Below, one piece after another: positions 44,859 through 54,924 of a stretch of DNA of 64,000 nt (the stretch's first letter is position 1; each line of letters begins with the position of its first letter). The stretch comes from Chamaelirium japonicum. Its lineage: Eukaryota > Streptophyta > Magnoliopsida > Liliales > Melanthiaceae. The stretch covers positions 121,646,374 through 121,710,373 of the forward strand of contig OX393550.1 in assembly GCA_947650365.1 (NCBI GenBank), written 5' to 3'. Position numbers and translations under genes: made by a program. The notes under the pieces were generated by a model, which did not search any database, was not told where the DNA came from, and saw nothing but the letters and a program-made list of their open reading frames with translations.

Positions 44859-45687
44859 CAGATCCATTCTAATTCATTCGCACAATCTATTCTAATTCAT
44901 TCGTAGGATCCATTCTAATTCATTACTACGATCCATTCTAACTCATTCATACGATCCATTCTAATTCATTCGTACGATCAATTCTAATTCATTCGAACGA
45001 TCCTTTCTAATTCATTCATACGATCCATTCTAATTCATTCGTATGTATCCATTCTAATTCATTCATACGATCCATTCTAATTCTACGATCCATTCTTACT
45101 CATTCGTATTATCCATTTTAATTCATTCACACGAATGTATCAACTCTAATTCATTCGTATGATCCATTCTAATTCATTCGCACGAATGTATTGATTCTAA
45201 TTCATTCGTACGATCCATTCTAATTCATTCGTACGATCCATTCTAATTCATTCGTACGATCCATTCAAATTCCTTCGTATGATCCATTCTAATTCATTCG
45301 CACGAATGTATCCATTCTAATTCATTCGTACGATCCATTCTAATTCATTCGTACGATCCATTCTAATTCCTTCGTATGATCCATTCTAATTCATTCGCAC
45401 GAATGTATCCATTCTAATTCATTCATACGATCCATTCTAATTCATTCATACGATCCATTCTAAATCCTACGTATGATCCATTCTAATTCATTCGTACGAT
45501 CAATTCTAATTCATACGATCCATTCTAATTCATTCGCACAATCTATTCTAATTCATTCGTACGATCCATTATAAATCATTCGCACGAATGTATCCATTCT
45601 AAATCATTCGTACGATCCATTCTAATTCATTCATACGATCCATTCAAATTCATTCGCATGAATGTATCCATTCTAATTCATTCGTAC
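44859..45687 (-). repeat. Minus-orientation satellite block (duplication copy 1)
   Basis: Minus-type units matched by 57,540-58,369. The right flip is on CGTACG. Confidence 0.93.
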
Positions 45688-48566
45688 GAAGGAATTAGAA
45701 TGGTTTGTACGAAGGAATTAGAATGGATCATACGAATGAATTAGAATGGATACATTCGTGCGAATGAATTAGAACGGATCGTACGAATGAGTAAGAATGG
45801 ATCGTACGAATGAAATAGAATGTATCGTACGGATGAATTAGAATGGATCGTGCGAATGAATTAGAATGGATCGTACGAATGAGTAAGAATGGATCGTATG
45901 AATGAATTAGAATGGATCGTGCGAATAAATTAGAATGGATCGAACGAATGAATTAGAATGGATCATACGAATGAATTAGAATAGATCGTATGAATGAATT
46001 AGAATGGATCGTGCGAATGAATTAGAATGGATTATATGAATGTAATAGAATGGATCATACGAATGAAATAGAATGGATCGTACGAAGGAATTAGAATGGA
46101 TCGTATGAATGAATTAGATTGCATACATTCGTGCGAATGAATTCGAATAGATCGTGCGAATGAATTAGAATGGATTGTACGAATGAATTAGAATGGATCG
46201 TACGAATGAAATAGAATGGATCGTACGAATGAATTAGAATAGATACATTCGTGCAAAAGAAATAGAATGGATTGTATGAATGAATTAGAATGGATCGTGT
46301 GAATGAATTAGAATGGATCATACGAATGAATTAGAATGGATACATTCGTGCGAATGAATTAGAATGGATCGTGCGAATGAATTAGAATGGATCGTACGAA
46401 TGAATTAGAATGGATCGTGCGAATGAATTAGAATGGATCGTGCGAATGAATTAGAATGGATCGTACGAATGAATTAGAATGGATCGTATGAATGAATTAG
46501 ATTGGATCGTATTAATGAATTAGAATGGATCGTACGAATGAATTAGAATAGATCGTACGAATGAATTAGAATGGATACGAATGGATCGTACGAATGAGTA
46601 AGAATGGATCGTACGAATGAAATAGAATGGATTGTACGAATGAATTAGAATGGATACATTTATGCGAATGAATTAGGATGGATCGTATGAATGAATAAGA
46701 ATAGATTGTGCGAATGAATTAGAATGGATCGTACGAATGAATTAGAATGGATACATTCATGCGAATGAATTAGAATGGATCGTATGAATGGATTAGAATG
46801 GATCGTATGAGTGAATTAGAATGGATACGAAGGAATTAGAATGGATCGTACGAAGGAATTAGAATGAAGAATTGATCGTGCGAATGAATTAGAATGGATC
46901 GTGCGATAAGAATGGATCGTACGAATGAAATAGAATAGATCGTACGGATAAATGAATTTGGATCATGCTAATGAATTAGAATGGATCGTACGAATGAATT
47001 AGAATAGATCATACTAATGAATTAGAATAGATTGTGCGAATAAATTAGAATGGATCGTACGAATGAATTAGAAAGGATATATTCGTGCGAATGAATTAGA
47101 ATAGATCGTATGAATGAATTAGATTGGATCGTATTAATGAATTAGAATGGATCGTGCGAATGAATTAGAATGGATCGTACGAATGAATTAGAATGGATCG
47201 TACGAATGAGTAAGAATGGATCGTACGAATGAAATAAAATGGATCGTATGAATGAATTAGAATGGATCGTGCGAATGAATTAGAATGGATCGTACGAATG
47301 AATTAGACTAGATTGTGCGAATGAATTAGAATGGATCGTACGAATGAATTAGAATGGATCGTACGAATGAATTAGAATGGATCGTATGAATGAATTAGAA
47401 TGGATCGTGCGAATGAATTAGAATGGATCGTACGAATGAATTAGAATGGATCGAACGAATGAATTAGAATGGATTGTATGAATGAATTAGAATGGATCAT
47501 GCGAATGAATTAGAATGGATCGTACGAATGAATTAGAATGGATACATTCGTGCGAATTAATTAGAATGGATCATACGAATGAATTAGAGTTGATACATTC
47601 GTGTGAATGAATTAAAATGGATAATACGAATGAGTAAGAATGGATCGTAGAATTAGAATGGATCGTATGAATGAATTAGAATGGATCGTACGAATGAATT
47701 AGAATGGATACATTCGTGCGAATGAATTAGAATGGATCGTACGAATGAGTAAGAATGGATCGTACGAATGAAATAGAATGGATCGTACGGATGAATTAGA
47801 ATGGATCGTGCGAATGAATTAGAATGGATCGTACGAATGAGTAAGAATGGATCGTATGAATTAATTAGAATGGATCGTGCGAATGAGTTAGAATGGATCG
47901 TACGAATGAGTAAGAATGGATCGTATGAATGAATTAGAATGGATCGTGCGAATAAATTAGAATGGATCAAACGAATGAATTAGAATGGATCATACGAATG
48001 AATTAGAATGGATCGTATGAATGAATTAGAATGGATGGTGCGAATGAATTAGAATGGATTATATGAATGAAATAGAATGGATCATACGAATGAAATAGAA
48101 TGGATCGTACGAAGGAATTAGAATAGATCCTATGAATGAATTAGAGTGGATACATTGAATGAATTAGAGTGGATACATTCGTACAAATGAATTAGAATGG
48201 ATCGTACGAATGAATTAGAATGGATTGTATGAATGAATTAGAATGGAACGTGCGAATGAATTAGAATGGATACATTCGTGCGAATGAATTAGAATGGATC
48301 GTATGAATGAATTAGATTGGATCGTATGAATGAATTAGAATGGATTGTATGAATTAGAATGGATACCTTCGTGCAAATGAAATAGAATGGATCGTACGAA
48401 TGAATTAGAGTAGATTGTGCGAATGGAATAGAATGGATCATACGATTGAGTAAGAATGGATTGTACGAATGAAATAGAATAGATCGTACGAATGAATTAG
48501 AATGGATCGTACGAATGAAATAGAATGGATCGTTCGAATGAATTAGAATAGATTGTGCGAATGAAT
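45688..48566 (+). repeat. Plus-orientation satellite block (duplication copy 1)
   Basis: Plus-type units matched by 58,370-61,278. Near 47,470 this copy lacks one 28-bp unit that copy 2 has near 60,150, which changes the offset from 12,682 to 12,710. Confidence 0.93.
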
Positions 48567-49445
48567 TCGCACGATCCATTCTAATTCATTCATACGATCC
48601 ATTCTAATTCATTCGTACAATCCATTCTAATTCATTCGTACGATCCATTCTAATTCATTCGCACAATCTATTCTAATTCATTCGTACGATCCATTCTAAT
48701 TCATTCGTACGATCCATTCTAATTCATTCGTACGATCTATTCTATTTCATTCGTACAATCCATTTGTATGATCCATTCTAATTCCTTCGTATGATCCATT
48801 CTAATTCATTCGCACGATCCATTCTAATTCATTCATACGATCCATTCTAATTCATTCATACGATCCATTCTAATTCATTCGAATGGATTCGCACGAATGT
48901 ATCCATTCTAATTCATTCGTACGATCGATTCTAATTCATTCTTACAATCCATTCTAATTCATTCGCACGATCCATTCACATTCACTCAAACGATCCATTC
49001 TAATTCATTCATACAATCCATTCTAATTCTTTTGCACGAATGTATCCATTCTAATTCATTCGTACGATCCATTCTAATTCATTCGTACGATCTATTCTAA
49101 TTCATTCGCATGATCCATTCTAATTCCTTCGTACGATCCATTTTAATTCATTCGCACGATCCATTCTAATTCATTCATACGATCCATTCTAATTCATTCG
49201 TACGATCCATTCTAATTTCTTCGTGTGATCTATTCTAATTCCTTCGTACGATCCATTCTAATTCATTCATACGATCTATTCTATTTCTTTCGCACGAATG
49301 TATCCATTCTAATTCATTCGTACGATCCATTCTAATTCCTTCGTACGATCCATATTCTAATTCATTCGTACGATCCATTCTAATTTATTCGTACAATCCA
49401 TTCTAATTCATTCGCACGAATGTATCCATTCTAATTCATTCGCAC
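48567..49445 (-). repeat. Minus-orientation satellite block (duplication copy 1)
   Basis: Minus-type units running directly into the LTR-like boundary at 49,446 in the middle of a unit (CATTCGCAC then TGTGGGGG). Confidence 0.93.
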
Positions 49446-49845
49446 TGTGGGGGAAAATCTTCGTGCCGACCCGAAGACTCTCGCAGCACCAGTCAATTGA
49501 AGTTGAAGCTGACGTCGAAGATCGTTGGTCGATCTGTTGATCGAAGTTGAAGTCTTTGATATGTAAACAGAGATGCAATCAGAGAGATTGTTGACACGAG
49601 GTGTGATCTCGGAGTTCAGCCGAAGCCTACGTCTCCGTGCTATAGGGAGCAACCCGAATTCACTAACACTTATGCTGGAATGATCTCGACAGGCCGAGTA
49701 TCACTGTAAACACTGATCTCTTCGAGAGAGAGAAGAAGATCAAAGAGAGGTGGAAGATGGGAAGTTGGAAATCCCAGAGCTCTGATTTTTAGAACTGAGA
49801 ATTCGATCTCTTTAGAATCGATCTTTTTACATTCGAAGACTCTGC
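49446..49845 (-). other. LTR-like R/U5 region
   Basis: About 400 bp of unique sequence of moderate GC content between the minus-strand TATA box and the LTR-like terminus. It would hold the transcription start, R and U5 of a minus-strand LTR. CT-rich stretches on the minus strand (around 49,720-49,760) look like a plant 5' leader. The second copy lies at 62,155-62,554. Confidence 0.5.
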
Positions 49846-49853
49846 TATTTATA
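49846..49853 (-). promoter_or_regulatory. Minus-strand TATA box
   Basis: The minus strand reads CCTATAAATAGCAGAG, a canonical plant TATA box, pointing toward the LTR-like end. This is the main evidence for a minus-strand LTR. Confidence 0.6.
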
Positions 49854-49915
49854 GGATTTTCTGGTGGTAAACGGCGGTCTCTGCTGCCGTATCCGGGGAT
49901 CCTCCAGGTAAGGCT

Positions 49916-50144
49916 GGTGGGCTCCGCTGCCGTCTTAGGGGGTCCACCAGGCAGGGCCGGTGGGTCCCGCTGTGGTATTCGGGGGCCCACCAAGCAGGGC
50001 TGGTGGGTCCCGCTGTAGTCTTCGGGGGCCCACCAGGTAGGGCCGGTGGGTCCCGCTGTGGTACTCGGGGGCCCACCAGGCAGGGCCGGTGGGTCCCGCT
50101 GTGGTACTCGGGGGCCCACCAAGCAGGGCCGGTGGGGCCCGCTG
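49916..50144. repeat. 43-bp GC-rich minisatellite
   Basis: Five full units of 43 bp (starts at 49,916, 49,959, 50,002, 50,045, 50,088) and a partial sixth at 50,131. Each begins GGTGGGTCCCGCTG and ends CCACCAGGCAGGGCC, with a weaker partial unit to the left. It creates overlapping proline/glycine-rich open frames on both strands that I do not regard as genes. It lies just upstream of the minus-strand TATA box. Confidence 0.93.
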
Positions 50145-50302
50145 TTTGCAGACTTCTTGCCAAAATTTGCACCCACAGTTACCCCCTCCAAGTTAGCTAG
50201 AGTACGTTCTGGCTGGCTTGGATTTGGTGCAAAAAACAGCAACATCCTGTCTAAAGAAGGTACAAAAGAGGCTTGCCAAGTGTTAGCGCCAAAAAAAGAT
50301 TT
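50145..50302. other. Unique spacer in LTR-like region
   Basis: About 160 bp of unique sequence between the two repeat arrays. No gene, promoter or RNA was recognised. Confidence 0.5.
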
Positions 50303-50726
50303 GATCGGTCAAATTTGACCGATCGGTCAAATTTGATCGATCGGTCAATTTTGACCGAACGGTCAATTTCAACCGGTCAAGGATCGAGTGATCGGTCAAA
50401 AAACACGGTTTTTTGACCGATCCAGTGGAATTTTGACCGATCGGTTGATTTTGACCGATCGGTCAATTTTGACCGATCGGTCAAATTTGACCGATCGGTT
50501 AAATTTGACCGAACGGTCAATTTCAACCGGTCAAGGATCGAGTGATCGGTCAAAAAACATGGTTTTTTGACCGATCCAGTGGAAATTTGACTGATCGGTT
50601 GATTTTGACCGATCGGTCAATTTTGACCGATCGGTCAAATTTGACCGATCGGTTAAAATTTGACCGAACGGTCAATTTCAACCGGTCAAGGATCGAGTGT
50701 TCGGTCAAAAAACATGGTTTTTTGGC
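50303..50726. repeat. 154-bp tandem repeats with GACCGATCGGTC palindromes
   Basis: Two units of 154-155 bp (GGTCAAAAAACAYGG recurs at about 50,394, 50,548 and 50,703) after a partial unit. They are dense in TTGACCGATCGGTCAA, a perfect 16-bp palindrome. The small plus-strand open frames here (repeats of LTDRS) are a repeat artefact. Confidence 0.92.
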
Positions 50727-51757
50727 CAGATCTAGTAGAAAATTGACCGATCGGTTGGTTTTGGCCGAACGGTTATGTTTTAACCGTTCGGCTAAAATCA
50801 GCCGGTCAGAGTTTGGGTGATCGGCAAAAACCTTCAGTTTTTTGCCAGATCTAGTAGAAAATCGACCGATCGGTTGATTTTGGCCGAACGGTCATATTTG
50901 ACCGTTCGGCTAAAATCAGCCGGTCAGGGTTTGGGTGATCGGCAAAAACCCTCAGTTTTTGGCCAGATCTAGTAGAAAATCGACCGATCGATTGATTTTG
51001 ACCGAACGGTCAAGTTTGACCGTTCGGCTAAAATCAGCCGGTTAGGGTTTGGGTGACCGGCAAAAACCTTCAGTTTTTGGCCAGATCTAGTAGAAAATCG
51101 ACCGATCGATTGATTTTGACCGAACGGTCAAGTTTGACCGTTCGGCTAAAATCAGCCGGTCAGGGTTTGGGTGATCGGCAAAAACCTTCAGTTTTTGGCC
51201 AGATCTAGTAGAAAATCGACCGATCGATTGATTTTGACCGAACGGTCAAGTTTGACCGTTCGGCTAAAATCAGCCGGTCAGGGTTTGGGTGACCGGCAAA
51301 AACCTTCAGTTTTTGGCCAGATCTAGTAGAAAATCGACCGATCGATTGATTTTGACCGAACGGTCAAGTTTGACCGTTCGGCTAAAATCAGCCGGTCAGG
51401 GTTTGGGTGATCGGCAAAAACCTTCAGTTTTTGGCCAGATCTAGTAGAAAATCGACCGATCGATTGATTTTGACCGAACGGTCCAGTTTGACCGTTCGGC
51501 TAAAATCAGCCGGTCAGGGTTTGGGTGATCGGCAAAAACCTTCAGTTTTTGGCCAGATCTAGTAGAAAATCGACCGATCGATTGATTTTGACCGAACGGT
51601 CAAGTTTGACCGTTCGGCTAAAATCAGCCGGTCAGGGTTTGGGTGATCGGCAAAAACCTTCAGTTTTTGGCCAGATCTAGTAGAAAATCGACCGATCGAT
51701 TGATTTTGACCGAACGGTCAAGTTTGACCGTTCGGCTAAAATCAGCCGGTCAGGGTT
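50727..51757. repeat. 118-bp tandem repeat array
   Basis: Nine units beginning CAGATCTAGTAGAAAA at 50,727, 50,846, 50,964, 51,082, 51,200, 51,318, 51,436, 51,554 and 51,672. Spacing is 118 bp (first 119), and the last unit is partial. Each holds GACCGAACGGTC, GACCGTTCGGC and CGACCGATCGATTG. Later units are nearly identical, implying recent expansion. The unit is a shortened, diverged relative of the adjacent 154-bp unit. Confidence 0.95.
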
Positions 51758-52208
51758 AGTTTTGAACCTGTACTTTCGAAGAAGTGGTATAGCTTGTTCT
51801 TCTCCTTTGATCTTTGGCAGTCTTGAATATTGATGGAGTTTGATTTTTTTTTTTTTCTTGCTTTTGCATCTTTGGTCTTTTTTGAATGGTTCTTCTGAAC
51901 CGGCGGTCCGGTTCACTCGGACCGGTGGTTTGCTTGGACCGTTGGTTTGCTCGGACCGGTGGTCTGACGTTTCGCCTGGTCGCGACTGTTCGCCTGGTTT
52001 TGCGCTTGCTACGGATGGATGCCACGTGTACCTACAAAAACACGCGATTTGATATGGTGAAGACACGTGTCTTCTCGATTTGCGCACCTGTTTTACCCTG
52101 GGTATATAAGTTTTACTGGCTGTCATTTTTCGCCTCACGCTTCCAAAAATTTTCGAAGTCCAGATCCTTTGCTTCCTTCTTCTTGTTCATTTCCTTTCGA
52201 TCGGTTAA
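51758..52208 (+). promoter_or_regulatory. Promoter and leader of the plus-strand gene
   Basis: Unique 450 bp between the repeat array and the ATG. It contains a run of T at about 51,844-51,856, two CACGTG G-boxes (52,023-52,028 and 52,064-52,069), a TATATAA box at 52,103-52,109 and a CT-rich leader. The expected start is about 30 bp after the TATA box, giving a leader of roughly 75 bp. CACGTG is the known core for plant bZIP and bHLH factors. That these regulate the gene is inference. Confidence 0.6.
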
Positions 52209-53502
52209 ATGGCATCTTCGGGCAGTTCAAAGAAGAGCTTTGTTCCTTCTAAGAGGAAGGGCAAGGAAGTTGTCGAGGTTTCTTCTGCTCCGAAGGGACG
52301 AGGCAAAGGCAGGGCCGAATTGATTGAGCTTGGCCAACTGGGTAAGAGGCATCAAGGAGTTGGATTTGCATCAGCCCCATCAAGGCCAGAGCAGATCCCC
52401 AAGGCGAAATTTGTTCTCTGCCCGCAGATACCTCTGGAGGCGGAGCCTGAGTTTGGGTACAATATCGGCAGTAAGCTAACAGATGCGAAGAGGGAGAAGC
52501 TGCATGAGTTGCTGTCATTCTTCACAGAGGGAAAGGCTCGACCAGCGCTTCCGGGTGTTCTCTCTGCTTTCGGTGTTGACAGGCGGACAGTCTTTGTCTC
52601 GTGGGCGAGCAAAGAGCAAGTGATGGGAACCATGATCACGATCGGCCAGCTCAACTGTGGACTGCGCCTTCCGCTACCGCCTTTCGCCGCGAGGCTGCTG
52701 AACGTTTCCGGTCTCTGTCCCGGGCAAGTGACTGGGAACTCCTGGAGGATCATCTACGCTTTCTGTCGCGTAGAGTCGGATTTCCAGAAGGAGCTCAGGG
52801 AATGCTACTCCAGCATCCCTGCAGGTGAAGAAGCCCGAATCGAACTGGGGTATTTCTTCTATCACTACCGATGGGCTTGGAGGAAGGACAGCCCGTTCTA
52901 CTACTTGACAGGTGTTACTGCCCTCCGCCCGATCTCCGATACCGTCGGTTCTGACAAGCTCTATACTGACTGGTCGTTGTCGATATCTGGTGCCTGGACT
53001 CCTATGTCTGTTCCAGAGGTTCCTCGATTCAAGGTGCACAAGGAGACTGATATATACTGCACAGGAGGAGCTCTCTCTTGGGCTCCAGAACGAGTAGGGG
53101 CCCTCGACAATCTCTTTTTGGAGTTAACGTGCGGGACCCGATCTTGGAGGCAATTCTCGAATTGCCCAGTCCGACACGGCAAGGCCAACCTCCTCCACCG
53201 ATCGAAGCTTCGATATGAAGACAATGAGGTAATCTACTCTGATTATGAGGAGGACCCTCAGTCTGGAAAAATTGTTAGGAAGCTTCGATTCGAAAAGAAG
53301 GCTTATGTAGCCAGGCGAGCGCTTCCCTCAAAGGAGAGATTGGTGATTCCAAAGGGCCCGGCGAAGAAGAAGAGAAAAATCCTCATCAGACAGGAGGATG
53401 AGGAGAAAAAGAAGGATGAAGATGAAGAAGAGGAGGTAGAGAGGGAGGAGGGCGGAGATGAGGAGGATGAAGGCACAGGCAGCGAAGGAGAAGATGGAGA
53501 GG

Positions 53503-53541
<39 letters not shown>

Positions 53542-54216
53542 GGGGTGGTGAGGAAGAGATTCCTCCCACCCCCACTGATGGTGGTCATGGACATGGGGGT
53601 GGTGAGGAAGAAATTCCTCCCACCCCCACTGATGGTGGTCATGGACATGGGGGTGGTGAGGAAGAAATTCCTCCCACCCCCACTGGTGGTGTTGACGAGG
53701 AATCGCAGCCTATCCTCATAGACGAGGGTAAGGCTCGAAGGATGGAGGGAGTTATGGACGCCACGGGAGATGGCTCCAGGGTGATTCCCACCTACGACTT
53801 TGGGGCGTTGAAGAAGAACCCCCTGCGTTTCAAGATCAGGATATCGGGGAGTGGTGGGGTTGGAAGCAACCCCACACCCCTCGATCAGATACCTCCTGAG
53901 GTTCCCCTTCTCGAAGGGGCAACAACTACAAGTGGGGGTGTGGAGGTTGAACAACCCCCACCACCCTCACGATCTCTGGCTGAAGAAGTAGCTGCCATGG
54001 TGGCAGGGCTCGACCATCCGAGCGGGCGAGAAGACGAAGTGGGAGCCTCACCTCCTCGGGATGTTCCCTCTCCTGCTCATATGGAGAGAGGAAGCCGGGT
54101 GGGTGATGCTACCCCTCAACCCTTGCCAGAGCCAACCCCCACCAAGGAGAAGTCGACCCCCAAGGGTAAGAGCTCCGATCGTGGAAAGGGAAAGGCTCCT
54201 CAGGTCGAGGCTTCAG
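52209..54216 (+). CDS. PF04195-like 'putative gypsy type transposon' protein, first exon
   Basis: Long open frame from an ATG in good plant context (TTAAATGGC), about 100 bp after a TATA box. The N-terminus (1-50) is Ser/Lys/Arg-rich. Residues about 65-320 look globular. They contain LRLPLPPFAARLLN (152-165) and NSWRIIYAF (177-185), similar in layout to plant 'putative gypsy type transposon' proteins. PAKKKRK (384-390) resembles a classical nuclear localisation signal. An acidic stretch (395-449) with 12 Asp (433-444) follows, then three GGGEEEIPPTPTDGGHGH-type repeats (445-492), then a Pro/Ser-rich tail. No catalytic motif was recognised, so function is unknown; nuclear location is inferred. 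The frame stays open to 54,239, but GT at 54,217 and AG at 54,296 suggest an 81-bp intron (inferred). It lies antisense to the presumed LTR element. Confidence 0.65.
53506..53690 (+). repeat. In-frame GAT run and 54-bp repeats
   Basis: A GAT trinucleotide run (poly-Asp) is followed by units of 54 bp at 53,541, 53,595 and 53,649 (the last is shorter). They encode GGGEEEIPPTPTDGGHGH-type repeats. Period 54 keeps the frame, and the near identity of the units suggests recent slippage. They also produce low-complexity shadow frames on the other strand. Confidence 0.9.
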
Positions 54217-54297
54217 GTACCTGTACTGACTTACCTTGATTGACTTGCCGTTGAAGCTCGAAAATATTCTAACACTTTGATCTCTCGTTGATTGCAG

Positions 54298-54434
54298 GTG
54301 CGCCTGTTGGCTCGACCCCAAAGATGAAGAGTTTGGGTGACGTTGACATCAACCACCCCACAGCCGTGATCCGGAAACTCTGCAATCTTCCAGGGGCTAC
54401 TCTGGATGAAGCTTTCGACAGGCTCGAACTGGTG
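54298..54434 (+). CDS. Probable second exon of the same gene
   Basis: Open segment of 137 bp between a TTGCAG acceptor (54,292-54,297) and a GTAAGT donor (54,435-54,440). It encodes about 46 residues including DVDINHPTAVIRKLCNLP and LDEAFDRLEL, which are helix-prone. Phase agrees with the upstream open segment. Splicing is inferred from consensus sites only. Confidence 0.55.
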
Positions 54435-54507
54435 GTAAGTGCATCTTGCTCGAAGGATCATCTGAATTGCATCTTCAGAATAATTCTAACTCTTTGTCCA
54501 TTTGCAG

Positions 54508-54924
54508 AACTCAGCTTGTTTGAAAATCGCAAGCAAGCTCTCCAGGAAGGCAGGAGAACGGGAAGCCGCCTCCGAGGTGACCCGTTTGACAGCTGAACTG
54601 AAGGCTGTGAGCGAGGAAAGAGATGGGCTGAGGGAGCTTCTGAGTTCAAAGAAACAATCTCTCAAGGCCAAGATCGAGGATCTCCGCAAGGGGAAGCTGG
54701 AGATCAAGGGGCTGCAGGATCGTTGCGAGGCGCAGAGTCACGAGCTTGAATCCTTGAAGAATCGACTCTCCAAGGTTGAGGACGTGTCCTGCGGTCGCAC
54801 TATCGAGATCAAGGAGCTGAAGGAACAACTTGCTACTCAGCACGCTGCCTTTACTGCCAGAGAGGAGACTTCCAAGAAGGCACTGGAGCATGCGCTGTCT
54901 GAATGCAAGGTTTACAAGGAATGA
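54508..54924 (+). CDS. Probable third exon: coiled-coil segment running into satellite
   Basis: Open segment after a TTTGCAG acceptor (54,501-54,507); the preceding 73-bp intron is inferred. It encodes about 138 residues rich in Lys, Glu, Leu and Arg with heptad-like spacing, for example VTRLTAELKAVSEERDGLRE and IEIKELKEQLATQHAAF. This is a long coiled coil, common at the C-terminus of this plant transposon-protein family. Gene-derived sequence stops at about 54,919 against the satellite, so the block ends here. Confidence 0.55.
   Translation, partial: NSACLKIASKLSRKAGEREAASEVTRLTAELKAVSEERDGLRELLSSKKQSLKAKIEDLRKGKLEIKGLQDRCEAQSHELESLKNRLSKVEDVSCGRTIEIKELKEQLATQHAAFTAREETSKKALEHALSECKVYKE

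Larger units (their letters stand above)
1..49445. repeat. 23/28-bp satellite array (left arm), mixed orientation
   Basis: The whole interval is diverged copies of one minisatellite. The commonest unit is 23 bp, GATCGTACGAATG then AATTAGAATG. A 28-bp form has ACATT inserted after GAT (GATACATTCGTGCG then AATGAATTAGAATG). A 15-bp short form (GATTGAATTAGAATG) and 25-bp forms (CCATATTC in place of CCATTC) also occur. The core TCGTACGA is a perfect palindrome and varies mainly as CGTACG, CGTATG, CGTGCG, CATACG and CATGCG. Length implies roughly two thousand units. Known: 23- and 28-bp satellites with dyad symmetry are reported from Chionographis japonica holocentromeres (recalled). Inferred: centromeric satellite of that plant or a relative. 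No gene was found inside it. Confidence 0.96.
49446..54919 (-). mobile_element. Incomplete LTR retroelement fossil, probably Ty3/gypsy (Tat-like)
   Basis: Non-satellite block inside the array. Seen: its left edge begins TGTGGGGGAAAATC, a typical plant LTR terminus. On the minus strand it ends ...CCCCCACA. A minus-strand TATAAATA lies about 400 bp inside. Upstream of that, in minus sense, are a GC-rich 43-bp repeat and a 1.4-kb array of 154/118-bp repeats, as in a long U3. Beyond lies a plus-strand gene, antisense to the element. Known: Tat-lineage Ty3/gypsy elements often carry antisense extra ORFs near the 3' LTR, some with a domain otherwise found with DNA transposons. Inferred: 3' LTR plus antisense ORF of such an element. 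The inner LTR edge is not identified. No gag or pol and no second LTR are seen, so it is broken. An LTR on the plus strand is the alternative, but I saw no primer-binding site before the gene. Confidence 0.6.

Noticed and set aside
49441-49445. CGCAC as a 5-bp target-site duplication
   Set aside because: It is ordinary satellite sequence, and the other end of the element is not present to compare.
1-49445. CRISPR-like array
   Set aside because: Regular short repeats, but no unique spacers of constant length. Units are contiguous and invert repeatedly in a plant context.
1-49445. Telomeric or interstitial telomere repeat
   Set aside because: No TTTAGGG or related runs seen. The unit is 23/28 bp.
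49446-49500. Plus-strand 5' LTR followed by a gag gene
   Set aside because: The terminus fits either strand. However, the TATA box with the expected leader is on the minus strand, and no primer-binding site (such as TGGTATCAGAGC) was seen before the plus-strand gene. Kept only as an alternative.
49670-50245. Proline/glycine-rich open frames on both strands over the 43-bp repeats (and the copy at 62,379-63,005)
   Set aside because: Produced by a GC-rich 43-bp repeat, which reads open in several frames at once. No domain.
50388-50820. Small plus-strand frames with LTDRS repeats (and the copy at 63,097-63,529)
   Set aside because: Translation of the GACCGATCGGTC palindromic repeats. No supporting signals.
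51677-52138. Minus-strand frames of 153 and 89 residues opposite the gene promoter
   Set aside because: Basic low-complexity peptides in overlapping frames, partly in the 118-bp repeats. No start context or family resemblance.
53303-53954. Poly-Ser, poly-Ile and poly-Met frames across the acidic tract of the gene
   Set aside because: Shadows of the GAT run and 54-bp repeats in other frames and on the other strand.
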